Part shown: positions 55,677 to 64,000 of the stretch, in pieces | Layout of the letters: each line of letters starts with the position of its first letter | How positions within the stretch are numbered: position 1 is the first letter of the stretch | NCBI GenBank assembly: GCA_947375185.1 | Contig: CANCEU010000002.1 | Coordinates: 22,333 to 86,332, forward strand | Source of the DNA: Chitinophagaceae bacterium | GTDB lineage: Bacteria > Bacteroidota > Bacteroidia > Chitinophagales > Chitinophagaceae | DNA length: 64,000 nt | Direction of reading: 5' to 3' | Notes under the pieces: generated by a model | Seen by the model: the letters and a program-made list of their open reading frames with translations, nothing else | Database searches by the model: none | Told to the model about the DNA's origin: nothing | Position numbers and translations under genes: made by a program

Positions 55677-57017
55677 TTATGACTGCTTCGTGAACGCCCA
55701 TTTGATCATTGTTTTCCAATTTACTTTTTTGCCATACATCAATATGCCAGTTCGGTAAATTTTACCACTTAACCAAGTCGTAAATAAAAAGCCTGCAATT
55801 AATATGGTCATACTCAATGCCAATTCCCAATAACTTACTGCACTAGGAACACCATATGCAATTCTAGCCATCATAACCATCGGCGAACTAAAAGGAATGA
55901 TACTCGCCCAAAATGCCAATGGCGTGTTTGGATTTTGTGTAACCATATTGGTAATGAGATATGAAAATATAATAGGCATGGTAATAGGGAACATTAGGCT
56001 TTGTGCATCTTGTGGGTCTTCATTTACTACACTTCCTACAGCTGCGAATAATGCGGAATAAAAAAGGTAGCCACCTAAAAAATAAAATACAAAGCAAGAT
56101 AAAATTAATGGCCAGTTTGCAGTTGCAATAGTATGTTGCATATTGTAAATACGCATGGCAGATTCACTTGCTTGTACCATACCGACACTTCCCATTTGGC
56201 CATTGTTTTGTTGTAGTGTTGTGACCTGGTGTTGTATATCAGATGGAAGTAATCCCATGCCCACACTCGTCAAACTTGTTATCAGTATAATCCACATTGC
56301 GAACTGTGTTAATCCAACAGCACCAATGCCAACTATTTTGCCCAACATCAATTCAAATGGCTTGACACTACTAATAATTACTTCAGCAATTCTATTCGTT
56401 TTCTCTTCCATTACGCCACGCATTACCATCGTGCCATAAATAAATAAAGTTATATAAATCAAAAAGCCGCTAGCATAGCCAATTCCCATTGCAAGGCCTG
56501 CATTACTTTCTTTACTTGTATTTCCTCCTTTATCTTCATATGCTTTTAATTCAGCAAATTGCGATGCTTTATGTATAGAATCTAAAACATTTTGATGAAT
56601 TCCAGCCTCCTGTAACATTTGATCTTCGATTGCTGAGTTTATCTTTTCGCTAATGCTATTTTGAAGCATTAAACCCATTGATTTTTTGGATCTTAAAATA
56701 TAGTCAGCCTTACTTGTTTTTTCAAACTTGGGTAAGATTAAAATATCGGTAAATCCTTTTTGGCTGTAATTATTGGTATCAATATTTTCTGTAAATAAAA
56801 ATTCAATTTGGTTGGTATTTTTCAATGATGTTTTGATAAAACCATTTGGATCTACGACTGCAATTTTTCGGTGCTCAGTACCGGTAGTTGACAAATAGGC
56901 GCTTCCAAAAATGAGCCCTATAATTAACAAAGGCATTAGGAAGGTTACCAATAGGAAACGTTTATTTTTCACCCTAGTGGTATATTCTCTTTGAATGATT
57001 AGCCAAATTTTATGCAT
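55677..57017 (-). CDS. ABC-2 type transporter permease
   Basis: A 446-residue membrane protein with an N-terminal helix (about residues 22-42), a large extracytoplasmic domain (about 45-175) and a block of about five helices (175-430). The layout fits the ABC-2/NatB-type permease family. It probably exports a small molecule, ion or peptide; the substrate is unknown. The ATPase gene is 15 nt upstream on the same strand. Confidence 0.87.
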   Translation of the reverse strand: MHKIWLIIQREYTTRVKNKRFLLVTFLMPLLIIGLIFGSAYLSTTGTEHRKIAVVDPNGFIKTSLKNTNQIEFLFTENIDTNNYSQKGFTDILILPKFEKTSKADYILRSKKSMGLMLQNSISEKINSAIEDQMLQEAGIHQNVLDSIHKASQFAELKAYEDKGGNTSKESNAGLAMGIGYASGFLIYITLFIYGTMVMRGVMEEKTNRIAEVIISSVKPFELMLGKIVGIGAVGLTQFAMWIILITSLTSVGMGLLPSDIQHQVTTLQQNNGQMGSVGMVQASESAMRIYNMQHTIATANWPLILSCFVFYFLGGYLFYSALFAAVGSVVNEDPQDAQSLMFPITMPIIFSYLITNMVTQNPNTPLAFWASIIPFSSPMVMMARIAYGVPSAVSYWELALSMTILIAGFLFTTWLSGKIYRTGILMYGKKVNWKTMIKWAFTKQS

Positions 57018-57032
57018 AAAATAATTTTAGAA

Positions 57033-57965
57033 TTAAATATTTTGAAATGCTCTTGTAGTAGCATTTGTTGTTTCAACAAGTTTGATGAATATTTCGTTTA
57101 AGGAAGGGAGCACTTCATTGTAGGCAATGATTCTATTGTTGTTATTGATTAAATGGGCCAATACTTTATTTGAATCATTTCCTTCATTTATTTTGACATA
57201 AACCTTTTGCCCTTCTTTTTTTAAAATCGAGAAAATAGGGTTATCGCTAATTGACTCAATTTTATCGGTTTCAATTGAGAAAATATTTTCCTTAAACTGT
57301 TGCTTAATTTCGTTCACCGTACCGTCTAAAATCTTTTTGCCCAAATTCACCAGTACAATTTGGTCGCATATTTCCTCCACTTGTTCCATTCTATGGGTAC
57401 TAAAAATGATAGTTGATCCTTTTTTTGCTAATCCAAAAATTTCGTCCTTGATCAAATTTGCGTTAACTGGGTCAAGTCCACTAAATGGTTCATCTAAAAT
57501 AATTAACCTAGGCTCATGTAATACTGTGATTACAAATTGAAGTTTTTGGCTCATCCCTTTACTTAGATCTTCCACTTTTTTATTCCACCATGATTCCATT
57601 TCTAATTTTTGAAACCAATATTTTATTTTCTCTGTGGCTTCGGACTTTGATAACCCTTTTAATTGAGCGAGATAAAGTGCTTGTTCTCCAATTTTCATCT
57701 TTTTATACATGCCTCTTTCTTCGGGCATATATCCAATTTTAGAGATATCCTCTGCTGGTCTAAATGGTTGGCCATCCAAAATAATATTGCCCTCGTCGGG
57801 GTAGAAAATACCAGTAATCATTCTTAGTAGGGTAGTTTTCCCGGCACCATTGGGGCCAAGTAAGCCAAAAATGCTTCCTTTTTGAATGTCAAAACTAATA
57901 TCATCAACTGCCTTTTGTGTTGCATAATATTTTTTCAAATGCTGTAGACTCAACAATGGATCCAT
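57033..57965 (-). CDS. ABC transporter ATP-binding protein (NatA/EcsA-like)
   Basis: The ATPase partner of the permease. Motifs are Walker A (GPNGAGKTTLLRMI), Q-loop (YMPEERGMYKKMK), a signature variant (LSKGMSQKLQFV), Walker B (LIILDEPFSGLD) and H-loop (STHRMEQ). About 90 C-terminal residues after ~215 form an extra regulatory segment, as in NatA/YhaQ-like proteins. First gene of a two-gene exporter operon. Confidence 0.92.
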   Translation of the reverse strand: MDPLLSLQHLKKYYATQKAVDDISFDIQKGSIFGLLGPNGAGKTTLLRMITGIFYPDEGNIILDGQPFRPAEDISKIGYMPEERGMYKKMKIGEQALYLAQLKGLSKSEATEKIKYWFQKLEMESWWNKKVEDLSKGMSQKLQFVITVLHEPRLIILDEPFSGLDPVNANLIKDEIFGLAKKGSTIIFSTHRMEQVEEICDQIVLVNLGKKILDGTVNEIKQQFKENIFSIETDKIESISDNPIFSILKKEGQKVYVKINEGNDSNKVLAHLINNNNRIIAYNEVLPSLNEIFIKLVETTNATTRAFQNI

Positions 57966-57984
57966 GATATGGTTATTTATTACC

Positions 57985-57992
57985 CAAATATA
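57985..57992 (-). promoter_or_regulatory. -7 box of the ABC operon (TATATTTG)
   Basis: Minus-strand TATATTTG fits TAnnTTTG, 19 nt before the ATG. A -33 element is not clear. Confidence 0.4.
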
Positions 57993-58096
57993 GAGAAGTT
58001 AATTAGTTACAAACGTCTCATTTTGGAAAGGTTATTTTACAGGAAAGGCGTATCGAAAAAAGGATAATAGGTTATATTCGTTGAAATTTATAGTAT

Positions 58097-59077
58097 ATGA
58101 TCTCAAAGAAGATAGGCTTTACAGCAGTCATATTGGCCTTAGTAATTGGACTTAGTAGTTGGGGCTTTTTAGTGCACCGCACCATAAATCAGTTGGCAAT
58201 CTATAGTTTGCCAGCCCCGCTGCAATCGTATTTTCATAACGAAATGGCCTACTTGGTTGAAAATGCACCAAGGCCCGATATTCGAAGAAATACCGATAAA
58301 ACTGAGGACACAAAGCATTTTATAGACCTTGAAATGTTTGGACCAAATGCTGCAAATGACATGCCGTTGGATTGGGCAAGTGCTGTAAGAAAATATGGAG
58401 TAGATAGCCTAAAAAAATATGGATGGGGGCCCTACAATGCAATGATGCAAATGGAGCATTTAACTGCAGCTTTTAAGTCGAAAAACAAAGATAGCATCCT
58501 ATTTTATGCGGCAGATTTGGGTCATTATATTGGGGATTTGCATGTTCCTCTTCACACTACAGTAAATTACGATGGGCAGATGACCGGCCAAAAAGGGTTG
58601 CATGGACTTTGGGAATCATATATTCCAGAATTGACAATGAATGATTATAATCTATATGCAAAGCATACGGCAGTCTATTTAAAAAATCCAGCAGAAGCTT
58701 TATGGAAAGATATTAGAAAAGCAAATGCTTTATTGCCAGACATGTTTGCCAAAGAAGCAAAGCTAACGACGAAATTTACTCCAGATACTAAGTATAAAAC
58801 TATGATGCGTTATGGCAAAGAAGCTAAGGTTTATACGAAAGAGTTTGCCGAAGCATATGCAATTGAGCTAGGCCCAACCATCAATGGCCAGTTATTGGCT
58901 TCTGCAAATTTACTATCTGATTTTTGGTATACGGCTTGGGTGAATGCGGGGAAGCCTGATCTTGGTGCTTCTAGAACCACTGCTACTCAGCTTGAAGAAG
59001 AATTAAAATCATATCAATCTAATCAATTGATAAAGAATGGTTTATTGCTTTCAAAAAAAATAAAATCGCAGGATTAA
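58097..59077 (+). CDS. Exported zinc-dependent phospholipase C / S1-P1 nuclease-like protein
   Basis: The 326-residue protein begins with a signal peptide ending near Ser-Ser-Trp. The mature N terminus would be WGFLVHRTINQLAI, as zinc enzymes of this superfamily begin with a Trp whose backbone binds zinc. HFIDLE, HYIGDLHVPLH and GLHGLWES fit the His/Asp zinc ligands of the P1 nuclease/phospholipase C fold. Whether it cuts nucleic acids or phospholipids is unclear. It is single-gene, ending in a hairpin. Confidence 0.82.
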   Translation: MISKKIGFTAVILALVIGLSSWGFLVHRTINQLAIYSLPAPLQSYFHNEMAYLVENAPRPDIRRNTDKTEDTKHFIDLEMFGPNAANDMPLDWASAVRKYGVDSLKKYGWGPYNAMMQMEHLTAAFKSKNKDSILFYAADLGHYIGDLHVPLHTTVNYDGQMTGQKGLHGLWESYIPELTMNDYNLYAKHTAVYLKNPAEALWKDIRKANALLPDMFAKEAKLTTKFTPDTKYKTMMRYGKEAKVYTKEFAEAYAIELGPTINGQLLASANLLSDFWYTAWVNAGKPDLGASRTTATQLEEELKSYQSNQLIKNGLLLSKKIKSQD

Positions 59078-59107
59078 TTTCATATTAATTTAAGTTATTG
59101 TTGAAAT

Positions 59108-59145
59108 AAAAAGAGGCTATCCTAAACAAGGGTAGCCTCTTTTTA
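59108..59145. terminator. Bidirectional terminator
   Basis: AAAAAGAGGCTATCC and GGGTAGCCTCTTTTT form a ~15-bp stem (one T-G pair) with a 7-nt loop. It lies between convergent genes (PLC-like and flavoprotein). Confidence 0.9.
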
Positions 59146-59165
59146 TATATGAATATGGGTACTAA

Positions 59166-60776
59166 TTACCGCAATTGAACTGCAATAGCCTGTGCAAGTT
59201 TTTGGCCATCCATTGCAGCGCTCACAATACCCCCTGCATAGCCAGCACCTTCGCCACATGGGTAAAGGTTCCTTATTTGAGGATGCTGATAGCTTTCTGC
59301 ATCTCGAGGTATTCTTACAGGCGAGGAGGTTCTACTTTCGGTTGCCACAACAATTGCGTCATTACTATAATATCCCTTCATCTTTTTGCCAAAAGCTTTA
59401 AAGCCTTCCTGTAGTGTAGTACGTACAAATTCGGGTAATATCATGTTGAGGTCTGCGCTATGAAGGCCTGGTAGGTAACTGGCATTGGGAAGCTCCTTGG
59501 ATACTTTATTCGTACAAAAGTCAACTAATCTGGCTGCGGGGGCTATCTGTTTTCCTCCCCCAAATTCAAATGCTTTTTTCTCCACATGTCTTTGAAAATC
59601 AAGTAGTAATAATGGGTTATTTAAATTTAAGCTTGAATTTAAATTTGCATTGCCATTTACTTTTAACTTCGTCAAATATTCAGCAGCTGTTGCCAAATCA
59701 ATTTGCACCACCATGCCGCTATTTGCAAAGGCATTGTCTCTTTTACTTGGGCTCCAACCATTCACCACAATTTCTCCAGGTGCTGTTGCGCCTGGCGCTA
59801 TAATTCCTCCTGGACACATGCAAAAGCTAAATACGCCACGATCATTAACTTGCTCCACTAAGCTATAGGAGGCGGGAGGCAGATTGGGGCCTCTAACTGC
59901 ACAATGATATTGAATGCCGTCAACTATTGATTGAGGATGTTCAACACGTACTCCGAGTGCGAATGGTTTAGCTTCAATCAAAATGCCTTTATCATTTAAA
60001 AGGCTAAAAATGTCTCGAGCCGAATGGCCGGTGGCTAATATTATTGCATTGGTTTGGAAACGGTCACCATCCGAAGTGATTACTTCCTTAGCAACTCCTT
60101 TTTCAATAATCAAGTCGGTGAGTTTTTTTTCAAACAATACCTTTCCGCCACTTTTCTCAATTTGAGCTCTCATGGCGGTTATGATATGAGGCAATTTGTT
60201 AGTACCTATATGAGGGTGCGCTTCATATAAAATACGCTCATCAGCGCCGAACTGATAAAATAACCTAAGTATTTTATCAATGCTGCCTCTTTTATTGCTT
60301 CTGGTGTACAATTTTCCATCGCTATATGTGCCTGCACCGCCTTCTCCAAAGCAATAATTACTCTCTGGATTAACAATTCCTTCTTTGTTTAATTTGGCTA
60401 AATCTCTGCGTCTTGAACGCACATCCTTGCCTCTTTCTAAGACAATGGGTCTAAGTCCTTGTTCGATGCACTCCAAGGCAGCAAAAAGGCCTGCTGGGCC
60501 AGCACCAATGATGATTACTTCTTTTGCATTAGATGGAAGGGCAGGGAAATTGATCTCATCATTAAATCGACTACTGGGTGACTCGTTGATGAATACTAAA
60601 ACGGTAAGGTTGATCCAAATTTGTTGACGACTTCGGGCGTCAATGGATTGCTTTAAAATATGGTAACCTGATATAGATTCAGGAGCCTGCCCAGTCGCTT
60701 GAGCTAGAATCAGTATTAAGCTGGAGGCATTTGCTGCTTCTTCAGGCTTAACGCGAAGTTGAATTTGTTTTTGCAT
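59166..60776 (-). CDS. FAD-dependent oxidoreductase (COG2509 family)
   Basis: A 536-residue flavoprotein of unknown substrate. It has an N-terminal ~90-residue domain that resembles a ferredoxin-like or ACT-type regulatory segment, then the FAD loop VIIIGAGPAGLFAALECIEQG at about residue 90. CFGEGGAGTYSDGKLYTR is the family signature, and the second FAD motif with GEGAGYAGGIVSAAMDG is at the C terminus. Members are annotated as uncharacterised dehydrogenases related to the electron-transfer flavoprotein or geranylgeranyl reductase class. Confidence 0.86.
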   Translation of the reverse strand: MQKQIQLRVKPEEAANASSLILILAQATGQAPESISGYHILKQSIDARSRQQIWINLTVLVFINESPSSRFNDEINFPALPSNAKEVIIIGAGPAGLFAALECIEQGLRPIVLERGKDVRSRRRDLAKLNKEGIVNPESNYCFGEGGAGTYSDGKLYTRSNKRGSIDKILRLFYQFGADERILYEAHPHIGTNKLPHIITAMRAQIEKSGGKVLFEKKLTDLIIEKGVAKEVITSDGDRFQTNAIILATGHSARDIFSLLNDKGILIEAKPFALGVRVEHPQSIVDGIQYHCAVRGPNLPPASYSLVEQVNDRGVFSFCMCPGGIIAPGATAPGEIVVNGWSPSKRDNAFANSGMVVQIDLATAAEYLTKLKVNGNANLNSSLNLNNPLLLLDFQRHVEKKAFEFGGGKQIAPAARLVDFCTNKVSKELPNASYLPGLHSADLNMILPEFVRTTLQEGFKAFGKKMKGYYSNDAIVVATESRTSSPVRIPRDAESYQHPQIRNLYPCGEGAGYAGGIVSAAMDGQKLAQAIAVQLR

Positions 60777-60815
60777 GGGTTAGGTTTCTATCCTAAAAAA
60801 ATGCTAGATATTGAA

Positions 60816-61187
60816 TTAAAATGGAAGATCGTCGCCTGATTCGCCCGGAGGCATATCAAAATAGCTGTTATCGGTAGGGGCAGTGTCGCCGCCTAGTGCA
60901 ACTGCTTCCATTCTCCAAGCATCTAAGTTGGTGATGTAATTATCTTTTCCGTCCTTATTCCACTTAGATCCTTTTATGTTGAAAAGTACTTTAACAGTAT
61001 CTCCAAGGTTAAATCGGTCGGGCATTGTTGTTCTATCTTGAACACATTGGAATTTTACATAATTAGTGATTAATTTTCCGTTGATATCATCTGACTTCTC
61101 TATAACAAACTCTCTTGTTTTAAAGGTTTCTTTTCTTTGTACGGTATCGTATTTTGCTATCAATTTACCAGTTAGTTCGTAGCTCAT
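60816..61187 (-). CDS. DUF3127 OB-fold-like protein with SSB-type C-terminal tip
   Basis: A 123-residue protein of the DUF3127 type. It has a beta-rich N-terminal part (MSYELTGKLIAKYDTVQ, then KTREFVIEK, GDTVKVLFNIKGSKW), which resembles a single-stranded-DNA-binding OB fold. A short Pro/Gly/Asp linker follows, and the protein ends in GDDLPF. The acidic -DDLPF end closely resembles the -DDDIPF tip of SSB that recruits repair and replication proteins. It is upstream of dnaA on the opposite strand. Function is inferred, not shown. Confidence 0.78.
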   Translation of the reverse strand: MSYELTGKLIAKYDTVQRKETFKTREFVIEKSDDINGKLITNYVKFQCVQDRTTMPDRFNLGDTVKVLFNIKGSKWNKDGKDNYITNLDAWRMEAVALGGDTAPTDNSYFDMPPGESGDDLPF

Positions 61188-61520
61188 TTTTTATAATTTA
61201 AGTGAGTAAAGGTAGTATTTAATAGCCAATTGTAGTCAGCCCACCTTTATAAGCAAATGGTCATTCGTTTTTTTCAATAAAATCTTTTAAAAAATAGTGG
61301 ATAAACTTTCTTTTTATTGGAAATTAAGCTATCTTGAACGCCTGATAATTTGATGAAAAAGTTAGAAGATGAAGTGTTTTTGAGACATGTAAAAAAAATC
61401 AAATAAAAAAGTTTTTTTTTCAACAATTCTTTTGAATATTCGCATTCTGATTAACAATTCGATAATCAGCAAAAGGGTTAGAATTATCTTATTTCACTAT
61501 ATAAAGGGTTCGTAAGTAAC
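61188..61520. other. Intergenic region upstream of dnaA (333 bp)
   Basis: This AT-rich divergent gap has no ORF. It contains one near DnaA box (AGTGGATAA at 61296, TTATCCACT on the minus strand, one base off consensus). A perfect inverted repeat CTGATTA-N9-TAATCAG lies at 61447-61469, about 52 nt before the dnaA ATG. A long T run is at 61412. I see no cluster of DnaA boxes, so oriC is not supported here. A single box near dnaA fits autoregulation. Confidence 0.6.
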
Positions 61521-62948
61521 ATGGCTAAAAGTGCAGATTTAATTTGGAGTAATTGTTTGAAGATCATTAAAGATATTGTCGAATGGCAGCACTTTAAAAC
61601 ATGGTTCGAACCAATACAGCCCGTAGACTTGAAAGAGCATGTTTTAATGATTCAAGTTCCAAGCCAATTCTTTTATGAATATATCGAAGAGCACTATGTT
61701 AATTTATTAGCAAAAACTTTAAAGAGAGAATTAGGAAAAGAAGCAAGATTAGAATACCGTATCATGGTTGATAGCGGTAACAATAAAAAAGGTTCAATGG
61801 ATGTGCCTGCAAGTGGCATGAAGACATACAATAACAATGAAATGAATTTCCCATTGGTTATTGACAATCCTGTAAAGAATCCGTTTGTGATTCCAGGATT
61901 GAAAAAAATGCAAATTGATCCTCAGTTAAACCATAATTATACATTTGATTCTTTTATAGAAGGGGATTGTAACAGGGTTGCGCGCCGAGCTGGTAAAACA
62001 GTGGCTGAAAAACCAGGTGCAAATTCATTTAATCCATTAGTAATTTATGGTGGGGTAGGTTTAGGTAAAACACACTTAGCACAAGCAATTGGTAATGATG
62101 TTAAACGCATTCATCCAAATAAGGTGGTTTTATATGTGAGCTCTGAAAAATTTATTAATCAATTCCAAGATCATAGTCGCAATAACGCTATCAACGATTT
62201 TATACATTTTTATCAATTGATTGATGTATTAATTATTGATGATGTACAGTTCTTCAATAGAGCTGAAAAATCTCAGGATGCCTTTTTCGCCATCTTTAAC
62301 CACTTACATCAAAGTGGAAAGCAGTTGGTGTTAACATCGGATAAAGCACCTAAGGATTTGGAAGGATTGCAAGAAAGATTATTAAGTCGTTTCCGTTGGG
62401 GTTTAAGCGCTGACATTCAAGTGCCAGACTATGAAACACGTATTGAGATATTAGAAAAGAAGATGAAGGCAGATGGTTTAGAAATGCCTAAGGAAGTAGT
62501 GAAGTATGTAGCTTATAATATCAATACTAATGTTAGAGAACTAGAAGGTGCGTTAATATCATTATTAGCACAGTCTTCTTTGAATAAGAAAGAGATTGAT
62601 GTTGAATTAGCGAAAAAGGTACTCCGCAACTTTGTGAAAACAAGTAGCAAGGAAATTACCATTGACGCTATTCAAAAAATGGTTTGTGAATTCTTTGAAG
62701 TGCCTTATGACAAGTTATTGCAAAAAACACGTAAGCGTGAAATTGTACAAGCGCGTCAAATTACCATGTATTTGGCTAAAGCATTTACCAAGAACTCATT
62801 AAAGACAATAGGAGAGCACTTTGGTGGTCGTGATCATACTACGGTAATTCACTCTTGCCAAACGGTTAAAGATTTAATGGATACTGATTCTATGTTCCGC
62901 GAAAATGTAATGGAGCTAACGCAAAAAGTACAACTAGCAGCTATGTAA
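61521..62948 (+). CDS. dnaA: Chromosomal replication initiator protein DnaA
   Basis: DnaA opens the origin and recruits the helicase. It has domain I (residues ~1-85), a short linker, the AAA+ domain with Walker A (GGVGLGKTHLAQAI) and Walker B (VLIIDDVQFF), and domain IV with the DNA-binding signature FGGRDHTTVIHSCQTV near the C terminus. Length 475 residues is typical. It is single-gene with a terminator. Confidence 0.97.
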   Translation: MAKSADLIWSNCLKIIKDIVEWQHFKTWFEPIQPVDLKEHVLMIQVPSQFFYEYIEEHYVNLLAKTLKRELGKEARLEYRIMVDSGNNKKGSMDVPASGMKTYNNNEMNFPLVIDNPVKNPFVIPGLKKMQIDPQLNHNYTFDSFIEGDCNRVARRAGKTVAEKPGANSFNPLVIYGGVGLGKTHLAQAIGNDVKRIHPNKVVLYVSSEKFINQFQDHSRNNAINDFIHFYQLIDVLIIDDVQFFNRAEKSQDAFFAIFNHLHQSGKQLVLTSDKAPKDLEGLQERLLSRFRWGLSADIQVPDYETRIEILEKKMKADGLEMPKEVVKYVAYNINTNVRELEGALISLLAQSSLNKKEIDVELAKKVLRNFVKTSSKEITIDAIQKMVCEFFEVPYDKLLQKTRKREIVQARQITMYLAKAFTKNSLKTIGEHFGGRDHTTVIHSCQTVKDLMDTDSMFRENVMELTQKVQLAAM

Positions 62949-62992
62949 TTGGGGCAATTGCCAAATAATTTACATAGTTTACTAATATATTG

Positions 62993-63033
62993 GTCCGGAT
63001 TAAACTTTATTTAGTTTATTCCGGACTTTTTTT
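62993..63033 (+). terminator. Terminator after dnaA
   Basis: GTCCGGA-T-TAAACT and AGTTTA-T-TCCGGAC pair around TTATTT, with one internal T-T mismatch, followed by seven T. Confidence 0.92.
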
Positions 63034-63055
63034 AGGAATTTAAAGAATCAGTCCT

Positions 63056-63063
63056 TATTTTTG
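63056..63063 (+). promoter_or_regulatory. -7 box of tRNA-Ser (TATTTTTG)
   Basis: Exact TAnnTTTG match 22 nt before the mature tRNA-Ser 5' end, so the precursor would have a short leader. The -33 element is not clear. Confidence 0.5.
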
Positions 63064-63085
63064 CACCCCTCGAAAGAGGTTCGGA

Positions 63086-63174
63086 GGAGAGGTGGATGAG
63101 TGGCTGAAATCAGTAGTTTGCTAAACTGCCGTACGGGTTAAACTGTACCAAGGGTTCGAATCCCTTCCTCTCCG
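63086..63174 (+). tRNA. tRNA-Ser (anticodon GCT)
   Basis: 89 nt with acceptor stem GGAGAGG/CCTCTCC, discriminator G and a long variable arm as in class II tRNAs. The anticodon stem GTAGT/ACTGC closes loop TTGCTAA, giving anticodon GCT. T-loop GTTCGAATCC is present. No CCA is encoded. It is followed after 63 nt by tRNA-Pro. Confidence 0.95.
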
Positions 63175-63237
63175 CACTTAGTTCTTATTTTGAAATTAAA
63201 CCGGTTAACAATATTTATAACGCAAGTTGTAATGGAA

Positions 63238-63311
<74 letters not shown>

Positions 63312-63320
63312 CAGATACAG

Positions 63321-63360
63321 AGAGGAAATCCTTTATTTATAAGGGTTTCCTCTTTTTTTT
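63321..63360 (+). terminator. Terminator of the tRNA unit
   Basis: AGAGGAAA and TTTCCTCT pair, with CCTT and AAGG extending the stem around TATTTAT, followed by a T run. Ends 73 nt before the recombinase stop codon. Confidence 0.88.
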
Positions 63361-63366
63361 AGAGAT

Positions 63367-63435
63367 ATTTTAGAGAACTTTTGGTTCATTATACCTAATA
63401 ATAGAAACAGAATTGGGTGATTTTAGAGAACTTTT
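63367..63435. repeat. 16-bp direct repeat at the 3' end of the recombinase gene
   Basis: ATTTTAGAGAACTTTT occurs at 63367-63382 and 63420-63435, 37 nt apart. The second copy covers the stop codon of the recombinase gene. Could be a binding or crossover site; function is inferred. Confidence 0.6.
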
Positions 63436-64000
63436 AGATTGTTCTAATCAGTTGAGACACTTTTAAGGTAGTATTCACACTTGTCTTCGTCATTCTTGAA
63501 ACCTCACGAATTGATAATCCTTTTTCAAGGTATTTTATAACATCGGGGTATTTGTTTAATGTCTTCTCCTTACTATCTCCCGAGTTCTTTGGACGACCCA
63601 GTATAACACCTTTATCTTTTAGATTTTGTAACGCTACTTTTACCCTTGTCTTTAGTGTAATTGTTTCCATCTTGGCTATTTCAGCCATTAAAGACAGAAT
63701 CAGTCCTGTAATATGATTTTCTTTACCTGATTCGTCTAATGTATGAAGGTTAAGATTTTGTATGTATAATGAAACTTTGTTTTCAGTAAGAAATGATAGG
63801 AGTTGATGAAACCCAAGGCTCGTTCTGCTGATACGGCTGATTTCCCAACAAACTACGATTTGAGGTTTCTTCTGTAGAACTACATTCTTTAATTGTGTTA
63901 TTCCTTCTCTATCTTCATTTTTTTTGGTGCCTGATATTGTCTCTCTAATAGTATCAATAATTTCCCATTCATTTTTCTTACAAACATCAATCAATAAGTT
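63434..64000 (-). CDS. Serine recombinase/resolvase family protein, 5' end beyond window
   Basis: The frame is open to the right edge, so the catalytic Ser near the N terminus (usual SRVSxxxQ) is not visible. Visible parts are the resolvase fold (ISGTKKNEDREGITQL; WEISRISRTSLGFHQLLSFL with the catalytic Arg-rich RxSR motif), a SLMAEIAKMETITLKTRVKVAL E-helix, and a C-terminal helix-turn-helix (LSIREVSRMTKTSVNTTLKV). The family acts in site-specific recombination in resolvases or invertases. It is next to two tRNA genes; base composition is similar to neighbours. Could belong to a mobile element whose other genes lie beyond the window. Confidence 0.88.
   Translation of the reverse strand, partial: NLLIDVCKKNEWEIIDTIRETISGTKKNEDREGITQLKNVVLQKKPQIVVCWEISRISRTSLGFHQLLSFLTENKVSLYIQNLNLHTLDESGKENHITGLILSLMAEIAKMETITLKTRVKVALQNLKDKGVILGRPKNSGDSKEKTLNKYPDVIKYLEKGLSIREVSRMTKTSVNTTLKVSQLIRTI

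Noticed and set aside
61188-61520. oriC next to dnaA
   Set aside because: Only one near DnaA box is present, with no box cluster. An origin claim would need GC-skew data over the whole chromosome.

Overview
The window reads as chromosomal DNA of a Bacteroidota bacterium, probably Chitinophagaceae or a close relative (family-level placement is inference). The signs are low G+C, very tight gene packing, few Shine-Dalgarno sequences, many exact TAnnTTTG -7 boxes next to start codons, a Bacteroidetes-type division cluster, type IX secretion (T9SS) genes (SprA, a type-B sorting domain, PorP/SprF), and futalosine-pathway menaquinone genes. Nearly all of it is core genome; only the right edge, with a serine recombinase beside two tRNA genes, looks accessory.

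Layout: 1-0.9 kb holds the end of the ATP synthase beta gene and a short epsilon gene with a terminator. 0.9-3.5 kb holds a lone sensor histidine kinase and convergent queA. 3.5-3.8 kb is a regulator-dense divergent region. 3.8-20.3 kb is one 13-gene division and cell wall cluster (mraZ, rsmH, ftsL-like, ftsI with PASTA, murE, mraY, murD, ftsW, murG, murC, ftsQ-like, ftsA, long ftsZ) with mostly overlapping or near-zero gene spacing, closed by two tandem terminators. 20.5-32.9 kb is a housekeeping mix: an epimerase, a FadN-like beta-oxidation fusion, gatC, two LolD-like ATPases, a cobalamin adenosyltransferase, a DUF2795 protein, SemiSWEET, fabI, recN, a TPR lipid-or-periplasm protein, and a zinc-ribbon/Nif3 pair. 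33-38.5 kb holds a photolyase, mqnD-mqnB, two eukaryotic-type PTPS paralogs with folE, and fabD. 38.6-45 kb is a 1782-residue secreted adhesin with its PorP/SprF partner. 45-47.7 kb has an SSAT-like acetyltransferase, a Cys/Met PLP enzyme and fabH. 47.8-55.7 kb is ruvA-sprA. 55.7-61.2 kb has an ABC-2 exporter, a PLC/S1-P1 nuclease-like protein, a flavoprotein and a DUF3127 protein with an SSB-like tail. 61.5-63.3 kb is dnaA, tRNA-Ser(GCT) and tRNA-Pro(TGG); 63.4-64 kb is a truncated serine recombinase.

How the genes work together: the division cluster supplies lipid II synthesis (MurC, MurD, MurE, MraY, MurG), septal polymerisation (FtsW, FtsI) and the Z-ring (FtsA, FtsZ). Four 10-bp-spaced repeats resembling MraZ boxes, two DnaA boxes, a tandem 11-mer and a perfect inverted repeat lie upstream of mraZ. 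SprA is the T9SS outer-membrane channel through which the 1782-residue adhesin would be exported, with the adjacent PorP/SprF protein as likely partner. All three of these surface genes appear to start at GTG or TTG.

I found no CRISPR array, no complete mobile element, no rRNA and no clear new multi-gene defence or biosynthetic system. The observations most worth a second look are the mraZ control region, the group of apparently leaderless genes with exactly 4 nt between the -7 box and ATG, the extended FtsZ with a tandem repeat in its linker, the adhesin/SprF pair behind a 16-bp hairpin, the SSB-like tail on DUF3127, and the recombinase edge with a 16-bp direct repeat.
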